From positions 1-64,000 of the forward strand of contig NZ_QSTA01000005.1 in the NCBI RefSeq assembly GCF_003438075.1: a stretch of DNA of 64,000 nucleotides, read 5' to 3'. This stretch comes from Eubacterium sp. OM08-24 (GTDB lineage: Bacteria > Bacillota > Clostridia > Oscillospirales > Acutalibacteraceae). The notes beneath the pieces are model-generated. The model ran no database searches. It worked only from the letters and a program-made list of their open reading frames with translations, and had not been told where the DNA came from. The position numbers and the translations under genes are program-made. Shown here one piece after another: positions 1 through 9,394 of this stretch (the stretch's first letter is position 1; each line of letters opens with the position of its first letter).

Positions 1-200
1 GTTGAATAAGCCTCCGTTGAAATATCAATTTCAGTTACGATTGCTCCCAACTTTTTGAACAATTTTCGAGCCGAGCCGACATAACCGGTGTAGCCTTCAC
101 GCAGTGAAGCTGTTAGAATAAATGCGACTTTCTTATTTTCAATTTCTTCCTTTATCAGACTTCCCACACTTGAAAAGTGCGAACATAAAAATAGTTTCAT
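1..200 (-). CDS. Peptidase S51 (dipeptidase E-like) family protein, 3' part outside window
   Basis: Only the first 66 or so residues are in the window; the gene runs off the left edge. The minus strand starts with ATG at 200 behind an AAAGGAG ribosome binding site. The N-terminus MKLFLCSHFSSV, then a lysine-rich stretch leading into VAFILTASL and GYVGSARKLFKKLG, resembles the first beta-strand/helix of S51 peptidases (peptidase E and cyanophycinase relatives), which cleave Asp-X dipeptides or act as related class I glutamine-amidotransferase-like hydrolases. The catalytic Ser-His-Glu region is not in view, so activity cannot be judged. A hairpin at 247-275 separates it from lysS upstream. Confidence 0.6.
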   Translation of the reverse strand, partial: MKLFLCSHFSSVGSLIKEEIENKKVAFILTASLREGYTGYVGSARKLFKKLGAIVTEIDISTEAYS

Positions 201-246
201 CAATATTCTCCTTTATAAATACCAATTTATCTTTTTCTTTCTGAAA

Positions 247-275
247 ATGGGCAATTCCGCAATGGAACTGCCCAT
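247..275. terminator. Hairpin between lysS and the S51 gene
   Basis: ATGGGCA-TTCC and GGAA-TGCCCAT arms around a GCAAT loop form a stem with one bulged base on each side. No clear U-run follows on the minus strand, so it may be a weak terminator or a transcript-end stabiliser. Confidence 0.4.
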
Positions 276-375
276 ATATCTTTAAAATATGCGATTTTTA
301 AGGCTCTGCACCGTTTCAAGCACCATTTGGTGTAAATTTGGTGTATTTGTGTATTTTCAGAGCTTTTTCACAAAT

Positions 376-412
376 GAAGTACATCCCGTTTTGTAAGGTA
401 AAACGGTACTTC
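376..412 (-). terminator. Probable lysS terminator
   Basis: Directly after the lysS stop codon the arms GAAGTAC/CCGTTTT and AAAACGG/TACTTC pair around a 7-nt loop. On the minus strand the stem is followed by ATTTGTG, a weak T-rich tail. Confidence 0.5.
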
Positions 413-2344
413 TTAATAGAGCTTTGCACCTGCCGGAATATGGTCATCTACCATAAGGAGATGAAGCTTTTCTTCGCCTTCTTCTTCGTGTACTGCACTG
501 AGAAGCATACCACAAGAGTCAATGCCCATCATTGCTCTTGGAGGAAGATTTGTGATTGCGATAAGTGTCTTACCAACAAGTTCTTCCGGCTCGTAATATG
601 CGTGAATACCGCTTAAAATGGTTCTATCTGTGCCTGTTCCGTCATCAAGAGTGAACTGGAGGAGTTTCTTTGACTTCGGTACAGCAACGCATTCTTTAAC
701 CTTAACTGCTCTGAAATCTGACTTTGAGAATGTATCAAAATCAACATCTTCTTCAAACAAAGGCTCAACCTTTACCTTAGAAAAATCAATTTTTTCCGGC
801 TCTGAATTTGGTGTAGAAACCTCTTTAGAACTTACACCATTTTCGGATTTTACACCACCGAGGGTCTTCATTGTCGGGAAAAGCAATACATCTCTGATTG
901 CAGGTGAATCTGTAAGGAGCATAACAAGTCTGTCAATACCGTAGCCGATACCGCCTGTTGGTGGCATACCTACTGCAAGTGCATTGAGGAAGTCCTCGTC
1001 TGTATGGTTAGCCTCTTCGTCACCGTTTGCAAAAGCCTCTTCCTGCTTAGCAAATCTTTCTCTCTGGTCGATAGGATCGTTAAGTTCGGAGTAAGCGTTA
1101 CACATTTCCCAAGTGTTGATAAAGAGCTCAAATCTCTCTACCTTTTCAGGGTCGTCAGGCTTTTTCTTTGTAAGCGGAGAAATTGCAAGCGGATGATCCA
1201 TAACGAATGTTGGCTGAATAAGGTTCTTTTCGCAGAACTCCTCAAAGAAAAGGTTTACAATGTCGCCCTTTGTATGGCGCTCCTCAAATTCAATATGCTT
1301 TTCTCTTGCGAGTGCCTTAGCCTCTTCGTCTGTCTTAACCTCGTCAAAATCAATTCCTGCATACTTTTTGATACAGTCAACCATTGTGATTCTCTCAAAT
1401 GGCTTGCCAAAATCGATTTCAATGCCGTTATATGTTATTACAGAGCTGCCGCATACCTTTTCTGCAAGATATTTGAACATACTCTCTGTAAGATCCATCA
1501 TACCGTAGTAGTCGGTGTATGCCTGATAAAGCTCCATAAGTGTAAACTCAGGGTTATGTCTTGTATCTACGCCCTCGTTACGGAAAACTCGTCCGATTTC
1601 GTAAACTTTCTCAAGACCGCCGACAATAAGTCTTTTAAGATAAAGCTCAAGTGAAATTCTAAGCTTTACATCTTCATCAAGTGCGTTGTAGTGTGTTTCA
1701 AAAGGTCTTGCAGCCGCACCGCCGGCATTGGCAACGAGCATTGGAGTTTCAACCTCCATAAATCCTCTTTCGTCAAGGAAGTTACGGATTTCCTTGATAA
1801 TTTTTGACCTCTTAACGAATGTATCCTTAACCTCCGGATTCATAATAAGGTCAACATAACGCTGTCTGTAACGAGTATCTGTATTTGTAAGGCCATGAAA
1901 TTTCTCAGGGAGAATCTGAAGGCTCTTTGAAAGAAGTGTTACCGAAGATGCGTGAATAGAAATTTCGCCTGTTTTGGTCTTGAACACTTCGCCGCTTATG
2001 CCAACAATGTCACCCATATCGTATTTCTTAAAATCTTTATAGCTGTCTTCGCCGATGTTATCTCTTGCAACATACACCTGAATTGTGCCCTTTAAGTCCT
2101 GAATATGGCAGAAAGACGCCTTACCCATAACACGCTTTGACATAATTCTGCCTGCCAAAGAAACAGTCTTGCCATCAAGCTCATCAAAATTGTCTTTTAC
2201 ATCTGAGCTGTGATGTGTAACATCGTACTTTGTTATTTCAAACGGATTCTTGCCTGCCTCCTGAAGAGCCGCAAGCTTTTCTCGGCGGACCTTTAAAAGG
2301 TCACCGAGGTTTTCAGTATTCTGTGACTGATTTTTCTCACTCAT
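413..2344 (-). CDS. lysS: Lysyl-tRNA synthetase (class II) with C-terminal tRNA-binding domain
   Basis: Charges tRNA-Lys with lysine in the cytoplasm. The 643-residue product has an N-terminal OB-fold anticodon-binding domain (about residues 55-145), then the class II catalytic core with motif 2 ([14 protein letters not shown]) and motif 3 ([10 protein letters not shown]). Standard bacterial LysRS ends near residue 500. Here about 105 extra residues follow a low-complexity linker (from about 540, [14 protein letters not shown]) and match the EMAPII/Trbp111-type tRNA-binding OB fold normally seen at the C-terminus of MetRS ([25 protein letters not shown]). It lies 25 nt downstream of greA, a common Firmicute arrangement, so it is probably co-transcribed from the greA promoter. 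Confidence 0.96.
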   Translation of the reverse strand: MSEKNQSQNTENLGDLLKVRREKLAALQEAGKNPFEITKYDVTHHSSDVKDNFDELDGKTVSLAGRIMSKRVMGKASFCHIQDLKGTIQVYVARDNIGEDSYKDFKKYDMGDIVGISGEVFKTKTGEISIHASSVTLLSKSLQILPEKFHGLTNTDTRYRQRYVDLIMNPEVKDTFVKRSKIIKEIRNFLDERGFMEVETPMLVANAGGAAARPFETHYNALDEDVKLRISLELYLKRLIVGGLEKVYEIGRVFRNEGVDTRHNPEFTLMELYQAYTDYYGMMDLTESMFKYLAEKVCGSSVITYNGIEIDFGKPFERITMVDCIKKYAGIDFDEVKTDEEAKALAREKHIEFEERHTKGDIVNLFFEEFCEKNLIQPTFVMDHPLAISPLTKKKPDDPEKVERFELFINTWEMCNAYSELNDPIDQRERFAKQEEAFANGDEEANHTDEDFLNALAVGMPPTGGIGYGIDRLVMLLTDSPAIRDVLLFPTMKTLGGVKSENGVSSKEVSTPNSEPEKIDFSKVKVEPLFEEDVDFDTFSKSDFRAVKVKECVAVPKSKKLLQFTLDDGTGTDRTILSGIHAYYEPEELVGKTLIAITNLPPRAMMGIDSCGMLLSAVHEEEGEEKLHLLMVDDHIPAGAKLY

Positions 2345-2369
2345 TATTTATATTTCCTTTCAACACTGC

Positions 2370-2852
2370 TTACTTTGAAATCTCTAAAATTTTAAGGCCC
2401 TGTGTACCACCGGGAGTTTCAACCTCGACTACATCGCCTACACTTCTGTTCATAAGTGCCTTGCCGATTGGTGATTCATCAGAAATAACGCCCTCTCTCG
2501 GGTTAATTCCGTTTGAACCCGAGCCTAAGATTTTAAATGAAAGCTGTCTGCCGTTTGTAACATACTCAACCTTTACAACTGAGGTAAGGTGAACATGCTC
2601 GTTTGAAGTGTTGCTCTCATCAATGATAACGGCATTTTTAAGAGTAGCCTCAACAGTAGCAATACGAGCCTCAAGAATAGCCTGCTCGTTTTTAGCGTCA
2701 TCGTATTCGCTGTTCTCGGAAAGGTCACCGTAAGAACGGGCAACCTTGATTTTCTCTGCAATTTCTTTTCGTTTTTCGGTTTTTAAGAATTCGAGTTCTT
2801 CCTCGTATTTTTTAACATCTTCTGCTGTAAGCATAATTTGTTTTGCTGCCAT
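2370..2852 (-). CDS. greA: Transcription elongation factor GreA
   Basis: Rescues backtracked RNA polymerase by stimulating transcript cleavage. The 160-residue length is typical. The N-terminal coiled coil (about 1-75, with KKYEEELEFLKTEKR and GDLSENSEYDDAK, whose acidic tip reaches the polymerase active site) is followed by a C-terminal FKBP-like domain ending GTQGLKILEI. The reading frame is open further upstream, but ATG at 2852 is preceded by GAAAGGA and begins at the conserved MAAKQIMLT, so the longer start is rejected. First gene of a greA-lysS unit with a consensus promoter upstream. Confidence 0.96.
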   Translation of the reverse strand: MAAKQIMLTAEDVKKYEEELEFLKTEKRKEIAEKIKVARSYGDLSENSEYDDAKNEQAILEARIATVEATLKNAVIIDESNTSNEHVHLTSVVKVEYVTNGRQLSFKILGSGSNGINPREGVISDESPIGKALMNRSVGDVVEVETPGGTQGLKILEISK

Positions 2853-2910
2853 TATACATCGTCCTTTCAATAAGAAAAATGATTTCTTTATAATTCTTAC
2901 ATACTTTTTA

Positions 2911-2939
2911 ATTATAAAATTTTTTCGTGCTATTGTCAA
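2911..2939 (-). promoter_or_regulatory. Promoter of greA-lysS
   Basis: On the minus strand a perfect TTGACA (2934-2939) and TATAAT (2911-2916) are separated by 17 bp, about 60 bp upstream of the greA start. Confidence 0.8.
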
Positions 2940-3079
2940 GCAAAATGCAAAATATTGGCAACAAATTGCCCCAACAGAAAAAGGAATACAGACTCCGTTT
3001 TTACTTAAATATTTTTAATATCAGTACCTTTTTATCTTAGGCTGTAATTCTTGCCCGTTGTTTTTCTTTTGTCAATGAT

Positions 3080-3937
3080 TTAATTTTCGTCTGCCGATTT
3101 TGCGGAATTTTTGTAAAGGCTTTCAAACATTGCATACAACGATTTTACTGTTTGCGTAGCGGAAAAATTACTGCACATTGTAGGCACTATTGAGCCGAGC
3201 GAATATTGCCTGCCGAGTGAATACAAAGCCGAACAAAAATACTCCGTTTCGAGTTCCTGCGGTTTTATTCGGTCAAAGCCATTTGGCATTTTAAAGTAAT
3301 ATTTATAATAAACCTCGCCTGTCAGCTCTGCCTTTGGTCTGCCGTTTGTCAAAATTAAAGTGTTTTCGTTTGATGAGAATGTTTTTTCAATCGTGTGCGG
3401 AGCAATTATCAGGTGGCAATGTTCAAGCTCCTCGGTTCTTTTTGTAACCACCGAGCAAGCGCCCATATTCTCCATAACAAGTTCGTTTTCGTCATAATAA
3501 ACATCCGGGCAATCCGTAACAACCGTTACATCAGAGGAATATTTCATAACATACGGCAAAAATTCACTTTCACGCCCGTCAAGGTCATAAATTCCGATTT
3601 TCAGCTTTTCGGTAAAATCGCACATTGAAAGCAAGCAAATTGCAAGGTTTGTGCAGAGCCTTGCCGAAAAGTCCGAATTTTCAAATCTTTTGAATTTGCT
3701 GTCGCTTTCAAATTTAATTTTTGGCGAGCATATTATTCTGTTTTTGCTGTCGCCTACGATTTTTTCGAGCTTTTCAAACCTTGGCTTTCTGCCGTATGAA
3801 ATGTATGTAATATGCTTGAGGTACACTCCCCTTGCCCGTTTTATCTTCACTACGGCTCTGTCACGCCTGAGCCTGTCTGCCAATCCTTTTATTCCTTTTC
3901 TTCGTTCGTGCTTTTTAACAGTCAGTGCCGTAAGCAT
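3080..3937 (-). CDS. Conserved-looking protein of unknown function
   Basis: I do not recognise a family. The 285-residue product starts at ATG 3937 with GGAGGG upstream. The first 40 residues are very basic (KKHERRKGIKGLADRLRRDR). A central segment (about 110-150, KLKIGIYDLDGRESEFLPYV then VTVVTDCPDVYY) has the alternating pattern of a Rossmann-like alpha/beta sheet, followed by HLIIAPHTIEKTF and ILTNGRPKAEL, which look like further strands with loops. There is no signal peptide, membrane segment or metal motif. It stands alone between greA-lysS and the ftsEX module. A nucleotide-binding or sporulation-associated role is possible but unsupported. Confidence 0.75.
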   Translation of the reverse strand: MLTALTVKKHERRKGIKGLADRLRRDRAVVKIKRARGVYLKHITYISYGRKPRFEKLEKIVGDSKNRIICSPKIKFESDSKFKRFENSDFSARLCTNLAICLLSMCDFTEKLKIGIYDLDGRESEFLPYVMKYSSDVTVVTDCPDVYYDENELVMENMGACSVVTKRTEELEHCHLIIAPHTIEKTFSSNENTLILTNGRPKAELTGEVYYKYYFKMPNGFDRIKPQELETEYFCSALYSLGRQYSLGSIVPTMCSNFSATQTVKSLYAMFESLYKNSAKSADEN

Positions 3938-3999
3938 AAAAAATCCCTCCGCATAACTTTTTATTAAGTATATGCAAAGGGATTGATTTTAATTATTAA

Positions 4000-5328
4000 T
4001 TATGACTGAAATTCTGTCATAGGATTGTACTTAACACCGTTAAGTCTTGTTTCAAAGTGGAGATGCGCACCTGTGGAGTGACCGGTTGAGCCGACAAAGC
4101 CGATAACCTGTCCCTGATAAACATGCTGACCTGTATAAACCATAGTAGTTGAAAGGTGACCGTAAACTGTCATCTTGCCGCCATCATGCGCAATCATTAC
4201 ATAGTTGCCGTAGCCACCGCCACAGCCGCATGAACCGTCCTTGCCCCAGTTGTGATAACAACCGTTGTAAGAATCAATTACAACGCCCTCTTTAGCAGCC
4301 ACAACATCTGCACCCATAATGCCTGCATCGGCAATATCAATAGCACCGTGGTTATAAGAGCCTCTGTCCTCGTTCCATTCGGAAGTAAGATAGTAATATC
4401 CCGGGCAAGGCCATACAAAGCCTGACGGTGAAACCTCAAGGTCATCGTGAACAGTGCCGCTTGATGAGCCACCGCTGTTTGAATTATTATTTCTTTCCTG
4501 CTCGGCACGCTCTGCCTCAAGTCTTGCCTTTTCAGCGTAATAATTAGAAATAGCCTTTTCTATATCATCACTTTCAAGTGCGCCGTTCTGAATTTCGCTT
4601 GTCGCCTGATCGCTTGTCTTATAAAGTCCTGCCAAAAGTTCTTTATTCTCCTCGAGAATTTTGTTAAGTTCCTGCTGGTCGCTTTCAAGACTTGCCTCTT
4701 CTGCCTCGAGTGAATCCATATCCTTTTCAAGCTCTGCCTTTTCTTTAGAAATATTCTCAAGGTCGCCCTGAATTGAATTGATAAGATTATTATCGTAATC
4801 AGAGAGTGCCTCTACAAGCTCCATTTTATCAAGAAAATCAGAAAAGCTCTTTGCTCCGAAAATAATTTCAAGGTCAGTTGTATTGCCTGCCATATAAATA
4901 TTTCTGAGTCTGTTGCGGAGAGTATTCATCTGATTTTCAATGCTCTTATTGGCGTTATCAATAGCTGTCTGCTTGTCCTGAATTTTGCCGTTAAGCTCAT
5001 TAATGCTCTGATGGCTGAGTTCGATTTTATCATCGAGAACCTGCACCTTGCTTACAAGCGCATTAACATATTCTTCCTGATCTGCAATATTTTCTTTTGT
5101 TTTTTCAAGAATTTGCTGATATTTATCGCTCTGAGCCTGAAGTTCCTGTCTTCTGTTCTCAAGTGCGTCAATATCGTTAGGATCAATAGTGGTTGCCTGA
5201 GTTTGCTCAGTTGATGCCTCTTGTGCAGCCTGCTCCTCAGCAAATACAGGATAAGCCGAATATGCAAAAATACACATACTGAGAATTGCACAAAGCACTG
5301 CTTTGAATCTTTTTTTAGAAATTCGCAT
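4000..5328 (-). CDS. Secreted coiled-coil murein hydrolase, M23 family (EnvC/PcsB-like)
   Basis: Probable peptidoglycan endopeptidase or activator working with FtsEX in cell separation. ATG 5328 has an AAAGGAG site and starts a clean signal peptide (MRISKKRFKAVLCAILSMCIFAYS, cut after VFA near residue 30); the frame is open 31 codons further up but without an RBS. Residues 45-270 form a long heptad-rich coiled coil, followed by a Ser/Gly linker and an M23 (LytM) domain at the C-terminus with HGAIDIAD, a VVAAKEGVV strand, YGHLS and HLHFE, so the zinc ligands of an active enzyme are present. A Cys/Gly insert (GKDGSCGCGGGYGNY) precedes the YGHLS strand. It directly follows ftsE-ftsX, as CwlO/PcsB-type partners often do. 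Confidence 0.92.
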   Translation of the reverse strand: MRISKKRFKAVLCAILSMCIFAYSAYPVFAEEQAAQEASTEQTQATTIDPNDIDALENRRQELQAQSDKYQQILEKTKENIADQEEYVNALVSKVQVLDDKIELSHQSINELNGKIQDKQTAIDNANKSIENQMNTLRNRLRNIYMAGNTTDLEIIFGAKSFSDFLDKMELVEALSDYDNNLINSIQGDLENISKEKAELEKDMDSLEAEEASLESDQQELNKILEENKELLAGLYKTSDQATSEIQNGALESDDIEKAISNYYAEKARLEAERAEQERNNNSNSGGSSSGTVHDDLEVSPSGFVWPCPGYYYLTSEWNEDRGSYNHGAIDIADAGIMGADVVAAKEGVVIDSYNGCYHNWGKDGSCGCGGGYGNYVMIAHDGGKMTVYGHLSTTMVYTGQHVYQGQVIGFVGSTGHSTGAHLHFETRLNGVKYNPMTEFQS

Positions 5329-5347
5329 TAAATATACTCCTTTGTTA

Positions 5348-6247
5348 TTACCAACCGAGAATTTCGTTGCCTTCCATCTTGAGATACTTACGCATTGAAA
5401 TAAAGCTGCCAAATGCGCCAATCAGCATACCTGCAATAATGAAGATACCGCCGACCTGCAAGCAAACATCCGAAAATGGAATTGTAGAAATTTTTACGAA
5501 TGAATTTACTGCCGACATAACGCCCTCATATACCACATAAAGCACGCCTGTACCGATAACTGCTGAAATAAAACCAAGCACCATACCCTCGACTACAAAC
5601 GGAAGTCGAACAAAGGCATTGGTAGCGCCGACAGATTTCATAATACTGATTTCAAATCGCCTTGAATACATTGTAGTTCTGATTGTATTTGCAATAATAA
5701 ACAGAGAAATAATTGTAAGTGCAACAACAATCGCAAGGCTTATGTAGCTTACAAGGTTGCTTATGTCTGTGAGCTTTCGTGCAAGCTCACTGCGGTTATT
5801 AATAGAATCCACACCGTCAACCTTTAAAATAGCGTCAATGGTTTGATCATATTTAGACAAATCGTCCATTGCAACTATGTATGCGTCCGGCAACGGGTTA
5901 TTGTCACCGTTTACATTTTCAAATACCGCCTCGGGAAGTGAATCCTTAAATTCGTTGATTGCGTCTTCCTTTGGATAAAATTTTACAGAAGTAATATTAT
6001 CAAGCTGCTCAAGGTTTTTGCCAATGTAAACAGCCTCAAGGTCAGATGTTCCGTCCTTAATATAAACGGTTGTTTCATTGGTTTTGCCGACAGACTCAAC
6101 CTCTTTTTCTATGTTTACAGAAATAAGCTCAGCCGCACCGGTAAGCACAAGACAGCTTACCAAAACGCATATTGAAGCAATACTCATAATTCGGTTGCTC
6201 CATATACTTCTGAAGCCTTCCTTAATTAAATAGCCAAAGCCACTCAT
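5348..6247 (-). CDS. ftsX: Cell division protein FtsX
   Basis: Membrane subunit of the FtsEX complex, which transmits ATP-driven conformational change to extracellular murein hydrolases. The 299 residues show one N-terminal membrane segment (about 20-45), a periplasmic/extracellular loop (about 45-165) that should bind the coiled-coil hydrolase, and three C-terminal segments (about 165-190, 215-240, 265-285). The signature IRTTMYSRRFEISIMKSVGAT is intact. It lies 36 nt after ftsE and 19 nt before the M23 hydrolase gene, so all three are probably one operon. Confidence 0.94.
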   Translation of the reverse strand: MSGFGYLIKEGFRSIWSNRIMSIASICVLVSCLVLTGAAELISVNIEKEVESVGKTNETTVYIKDGTSDLEAVYIGKNLEQLDNITSVKFYPKEDAINEFKDSLPEAVFENVNGDNNPLPDAYIVAMDDLSKYDQTIDAILKVDGVDSINNRSELARKLTDISNLVSYISLAIVVALTIISLFIIANTIRTTMYSRRFEISIMKSVGATNAFVRLPFVVEGMVLGFISAVIGTGVLYVVYEGVMSAVNSFVKISTIPFSDVCLQVGGIFIIAGMLIGAFGSFISMRKYLKMEGNEILGW

Positions 6248-6282
6248 ATTATGTTCCTTTCTTTTCGGTTTGGAACGACAAC

Positions 6283-7047
6283 TTATTCGGCAATCGCATC
6301 ATTATTTTCTCTATGAAGTGCAATGCCCTCTATTATTTCGTCAATATCCTCATACTCTGCGTCAAATGCAAGCGCAGCCTCAGGATTTTTAGTGTCGCTC
6401 TTTACTCTGCCATGGTCAATCACAATTACACGCTTGTTGAACTGTCTTACAAGGTCGTGTTCGTGAGTAACAACAAGCACAGTTGTTCCCATATCGTTAA
6501 TTTCACTCAAAAGCTGAATAATATCGTGTGACATCTCCGGGTCAACATTACCTGTCGGCTCATCAGCAATAATAATCTCTGGATTATTTACCAAAGCTCT
6601 TGCAAGGCTGACACGCTGCTGCTCGCCGCCCGAAAGCTCGCTTGGCTTGTTTTTCATTTTATTTTTAAGTCCGACAAGTTCAAGAATATACGGAACTCTT
6701 TTTTTGATTGAAGATGCGCTCGAACCGATTGCACGCATTGCAAAGGCAACATTATCAAAAACATTCATCTTGTCAATAAGTCTGAAATCCTGAAAAACTA
6801 TGCCCATGTGGCGGCGAAGATACGGAACTTTTCTGCGGCGCATTTTGGTTATATTAAGATTATTTACAATGATTTCGCCCGATGACGGACTTTCCTCATG
6901 CATAATCAGCTTTAAAAACGTACTTTTACCTGCTCCGGACGCACCCACTATAAAAGCAAACTCGCCCTTGTCGATGTGAATAGATACATCGTGAAGCGCA
7001 TGAGTGCCGTTCGGATAGGTTTTAGATACATTGTTAAAATCTATCAT
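6283..7047 (-). CDS. ftsE: Cell division ATP-binding protein FtsE
   Basis: ATPase of FtsEX. The Walker A GASGAGKST, Q-loop VFQDF, signature LSGGEQQR and Walker B IIIADEPTGN are intact, followed by the H-loop VVTHEHD. The frame can start at GTG 7056, but ATG 7047 is placed 6 nt behind AAAGGTG and begins with MIDFNNVSKTY as in the family, so the ATG is chosen (254 aa). About 30 extra acidic residues extend beyond the usual end (DAEYEDIDEIIEGI), which is slightly longer than E. coli FtsE. Confidence 0.94.
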   Translation of the reverse strand: MIDFNNVSKTYPNGTHALHDVSIHIDKGEFAFIVGASGAGKSTFLKLIMHEESPSSGEIIVNNLNITKMRRRKVPYLRRHMGIVFQDFRLIDKMNVFDNVAFAMRAIGSSASSIKKRVPYILELVGLKNKMKNKPSELSGGEQQRVSLARALVNNPEIIIADEPTGNVDPEMSHDIIQLLSEINDMGTTVLVVTHEHDLVRQFNKRVIVIDHGRVKSDTKNPEAALAFDAEYEDIDEIIEGIALHRENNDAIAE

Positions 7048-7148
7048 AAATTTCACCTTTATTACAAAATATACATTTATTCTGTATATTTTGCGTTGTA
7101 TAATACAATTTTTTGTAATATTTTGACAAATTAATTCTAAAAAGTCAA

Positions 7149-7191
7149 AATGGCCTGCACCCCCGAAAGCCGACAGTGCAGAGCCATATTA
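7149..7191 (-). terminator. Terminator downstream of the CdaR/PucR-like gene
   Basis: Arms TGGC-TGCAC and GTGCAG-GCCA pair across a long loop, 13 nt after the stop codon; on the minus strand the stem is followed by TTTTGACTTTTT. Confidence 0.6.
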
Positions 7192-7203
7192 AATTCGCTA
7201 AAA

Positions 7204-8289
7204 TCAATACTTTGCAGGGCTTGCGTTAAGGTACTTTTTAACCATAAGAGCTACCTTAAATACGATAGCGTCCTCAAACTCACGAAGATCAAGGCCTGTA
7301 AGTTTCTTAATTTTTTCAAGTCTGTAAACAAGAGTGTTTCTGTGAACAAAAAGCTTTCTTGATGTTTCAGAAACATTGAGGTTGTTTTCAAAGAAACGCT
7401 GAATAGTAAAGAGTGTTTCCTGATCGAGGCTCTCAATAGAACCACGCTTGAAAACTTCCTTTAAGAACATTTCGCAAAGTGTTGTAGGGAGCTGATAAAT
7501 AAGACGAGCAATACCGAGGTTGTCATAGCTTACGATTGTACGCTCTGTGTCAAATACCTTTGCAACCTCAAGCGCACTCTGTGCCTCCTTGAACGAACGA
7601 GCAAGGTCTTTGATGCCTGTTACGGTTGTACCGATACCTACAACGCAGTGAGTGTAGAACTCGCTTGAAAGTGTGTCTGAAATAGAGCTTGCGAGCTTTT
7701 CAAGGTCACGACTTTCGGTATCTGCCTTAATTTCCTTAACAAGTGCAATTTCGTACTCATTAATGTTGATAACGAAGTCCTTTGACTTATCGGGGAAAAG
7801 ATTTTGAATAATATCATATGCAGATACATCTGTTTTTGAAATAATTTTAATGAGAAGGCAAACTCTTGAAACCTCGCTGTTAAAGTGAAGTTCTCTTGCC
7901 TTAAGATAGATATCGCCCGGAAGAATGTTATCGAGAATTACATTCTTGATAAAGTTTGAGCGATCGTATTTTTCATCATAATACTGCTTAATGCTTGCAA
8001 AAGAAACAGAAAGGAGCTGTGCATACTTCTGAGCATATTCGTCAGTACCCTGAACAAATACAGCGTAATCATACTTAGCGTTGCTGCCAAATGACTTATA
8101 TGTATAGCCATTGATTACAAAAGGAGCTGTTGAGCTTAATGTTTCTGAGGTTACGCTTTCGTTTACCTCACCGATCTTACCAAGCTCTGAGCAGGCTATA
8201 ACAACAGAAGTTTCATCAATAACGCCAATTGTTCTGTCGATTGCATCTTTCATCTGGTGAACAATACCCTGGAATAATCTGTTTGACAT
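7204..8289 (-). CDS. CdaR/PucR-type helix-turn-helix transcriptional regulator
   Basis: Predicted DNA-binding regulator of the sugar-diacid/purine-catabolism regulator group. ATG 8289 with AGAGGT upstream is preferred over an in-frame ATG 33 nt earlier, since the protein then starts MSNRLFQGIVHQMKDAIDRTIGVID, the usual beginning of the CdaR sensor domain. A GGDEF-like middle segment (about 150-260) precedes the C-terminal PucR HTH (about 290-345: FFENNLNVSETSRKLFVHR, NTLVYRLEKIKKLTGLDL). No sugar-diacid genes are adjacent, so the regulon is unknown. The large non-coding stretch upstream (8290-8728) presumably holds its promoter. Confidence 0.88.
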   Translation of the reverse strand: MSNRLFQGIVHQMKDAIDRTIGVIDETSVVIACSELGKIGEVNESVTSETLSSTAPFVINGYTYKSFGSNAKYDYAVFVQGTDEYAQKYAQLLSVSFASIKQYYDEKYDRSNFIKNVILDNILPGDIYLKARELHFNSEVSRVCLLIKIISKTDVSAYDIIQNLFPDKSKDFVININEYEIALVKEIKADTESRDLEKLASSISDTLSSEFYTHCVVGIGTTVTGIKDLARSFKEAQSALEVAKVFDTERTIVSYDNLGIARLIYQLPTTLCEMFLKEVFKRGSIESLDQETLFTIQRFFENNLNVSETSRKLFVHRNTLVYRLEKIKKLTGLDLREFEDAIVFKVALMVKKYLNASPAKY

Positions 8290-8728
8290 TTTATTTACCT
8301 CTTTTTCTAAGCAAATATTCATATAATTGTAAGCATATTATTCTGGCATATTTCCGCCGACAGCAAAACTGTAAATATACAAAAATCACAAACTGTCTGT
8401 AATTTTTTGTACAGCAAGCCTTTTCGGCAAAAATTCTTATAATAAGAGCCTAATGAATTAATATATTTAAAATACAATATATCTCTTATATACATATTAC
8501 ACAAAAACGAGAAAAAAATCAACCTCTATTTTCAAATTTCTTTATTTTTTTTATAGATTTTGCATAATCAGCAAAAGGTTACAAAATTGATAACAATATT
8601 AAACAAATTTAACCTTTACTTTTTAGCTAATTACAATAAAAACAAGCAGTGCAAAGTTTTCTACTAAAACGCAAAAATGTTCTTTGCTAAAGTTGGGTAT
8701 TTTTACAAATTGCGGTTTAGCTTATTTT
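8290..8728. other. Long AT-rich non-coding region
   Basis: About 440 bp without a supportable gene, located between the regulator gene and a repeat element. It contains several short A/T runs and no hairpin, tRNA or riboswitch consensus that I can recognise. The regulator promoter must lie in the proximal part. Confidence 0.5.
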
Positions 8729-9187
8729 CGGTCTGGCAACAAAGTTAAAAAATAACCGACTATCCGCCACAATATTAAAAGTTTAGTAAACCTTTTTAAA
8801 GGTTGTGGGTGTGGGCAATGCCCACAAAGGCTTTAAGCTATCGCAAATTATTAACAGCCAAACGGCTTGCCGTTTGGTGGCTTGAACACAATGGCGAAAG
8901 CCGCTAAATTTGCAATAGAAACAAGAAAAAAATATTCTTATAATTTGTACTGCCATTGCATTGCAATGACGGTACATTATTTTAATCATTCTTGTTTAAA
9001 TGCTATCGCCTGTTTTTCAAACATTTGTCTTAGCACGCAAACAGCAAAGCTGTTTGCGCCCGATAATTTAATGTAAGGGAAACTTTTTATGGTCTCTGCC
9101 CAAACCCGCAACCCTTTAAAAAGGGTTGACCTAAATTTTAAATTTATTAAACTAAGCTTTGTGCGCTAAAGCATTATTTACCACAAC
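8729..9187 (+). repeat. ~450-bp palindromic repeat element, copy A (MITE-like)
   Basis: Flank sequence CGGTCTGGCAACAAAG opens the element. The left terminal repeat (8777-8828: AACCTTTTTAAAGGTT then GTGGGCAATGCCCAC) and right terminal repeat (9082-9132: CCCTTTAAAAAGGGTTGACC) are imperfect inverted copies of each other. The core holds further palindromes: AACGGCTTGCCGTT, CATTGCATTGCAATG and GCAAACAGCAAAGCTGTTTGC. The same order is seen at 57053-57502 (same orientation) and 39566-40006 (opposite orientation). Open frames across the core occur on both strands but have no ribosome binding site. Confidence 0.85.
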
Positions 9188-9196
9188 TATTGACAA

Positions 9197-9290
9197 AGAA
9201 CCTGAAAAGGTTGACCAAACTTTTAACTTTGGGACGGAGAGTTTTGCTTTTGCTATACTTTGTTGTCCGACCGAAAGTCAGCTGAACCAT
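9197..9290 (-). repeat. Partial left end of the palindromic repeat, inverted
   Basis: AAAAGGTTGACCAAACTTTTAA followed by GGGACGGAGAG..TTTGCTTTTGCTATACTTTGTTGTCCGACCG matches, in reverse orientation, the outer left end seen at 57053-57135. It sits 10 bp after copy A and lacks the rest of the element. Confidence 0.65.
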
Positions 9291-9357
9291 AATTCACCCC
9301 ACTTTTGGTAAAAAACCACTCTAATTCGTCCTGCTTTTGACAAAATCCAAACAAAAA

Positions 9358-9377
9358 GGCGGAGCTTTCGCTCCGCC
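9358..9377 (-). terminator. Rho-independent terminator of the MsmX-like gene
   Basis: Perfect GGCGGAGC/GCTCCGCC stem with a 4-nt loop, followed on the minus strand by TTTTTGTTT, 17 nt after the stop codon. Confidence 0.9.
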
Positions 9378-9394
9378 ATAAGTACATATAAAAA

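Noticed and set aside
8867..9076. Open frame in repeat copy A, similar to one in copy E (57174-57392)
   Set aside because: The similarity comes from the DNA repeat itself; frames are open on both strands of the core, there is no ribosome binding site, and the copies differ by frame-changing positions.
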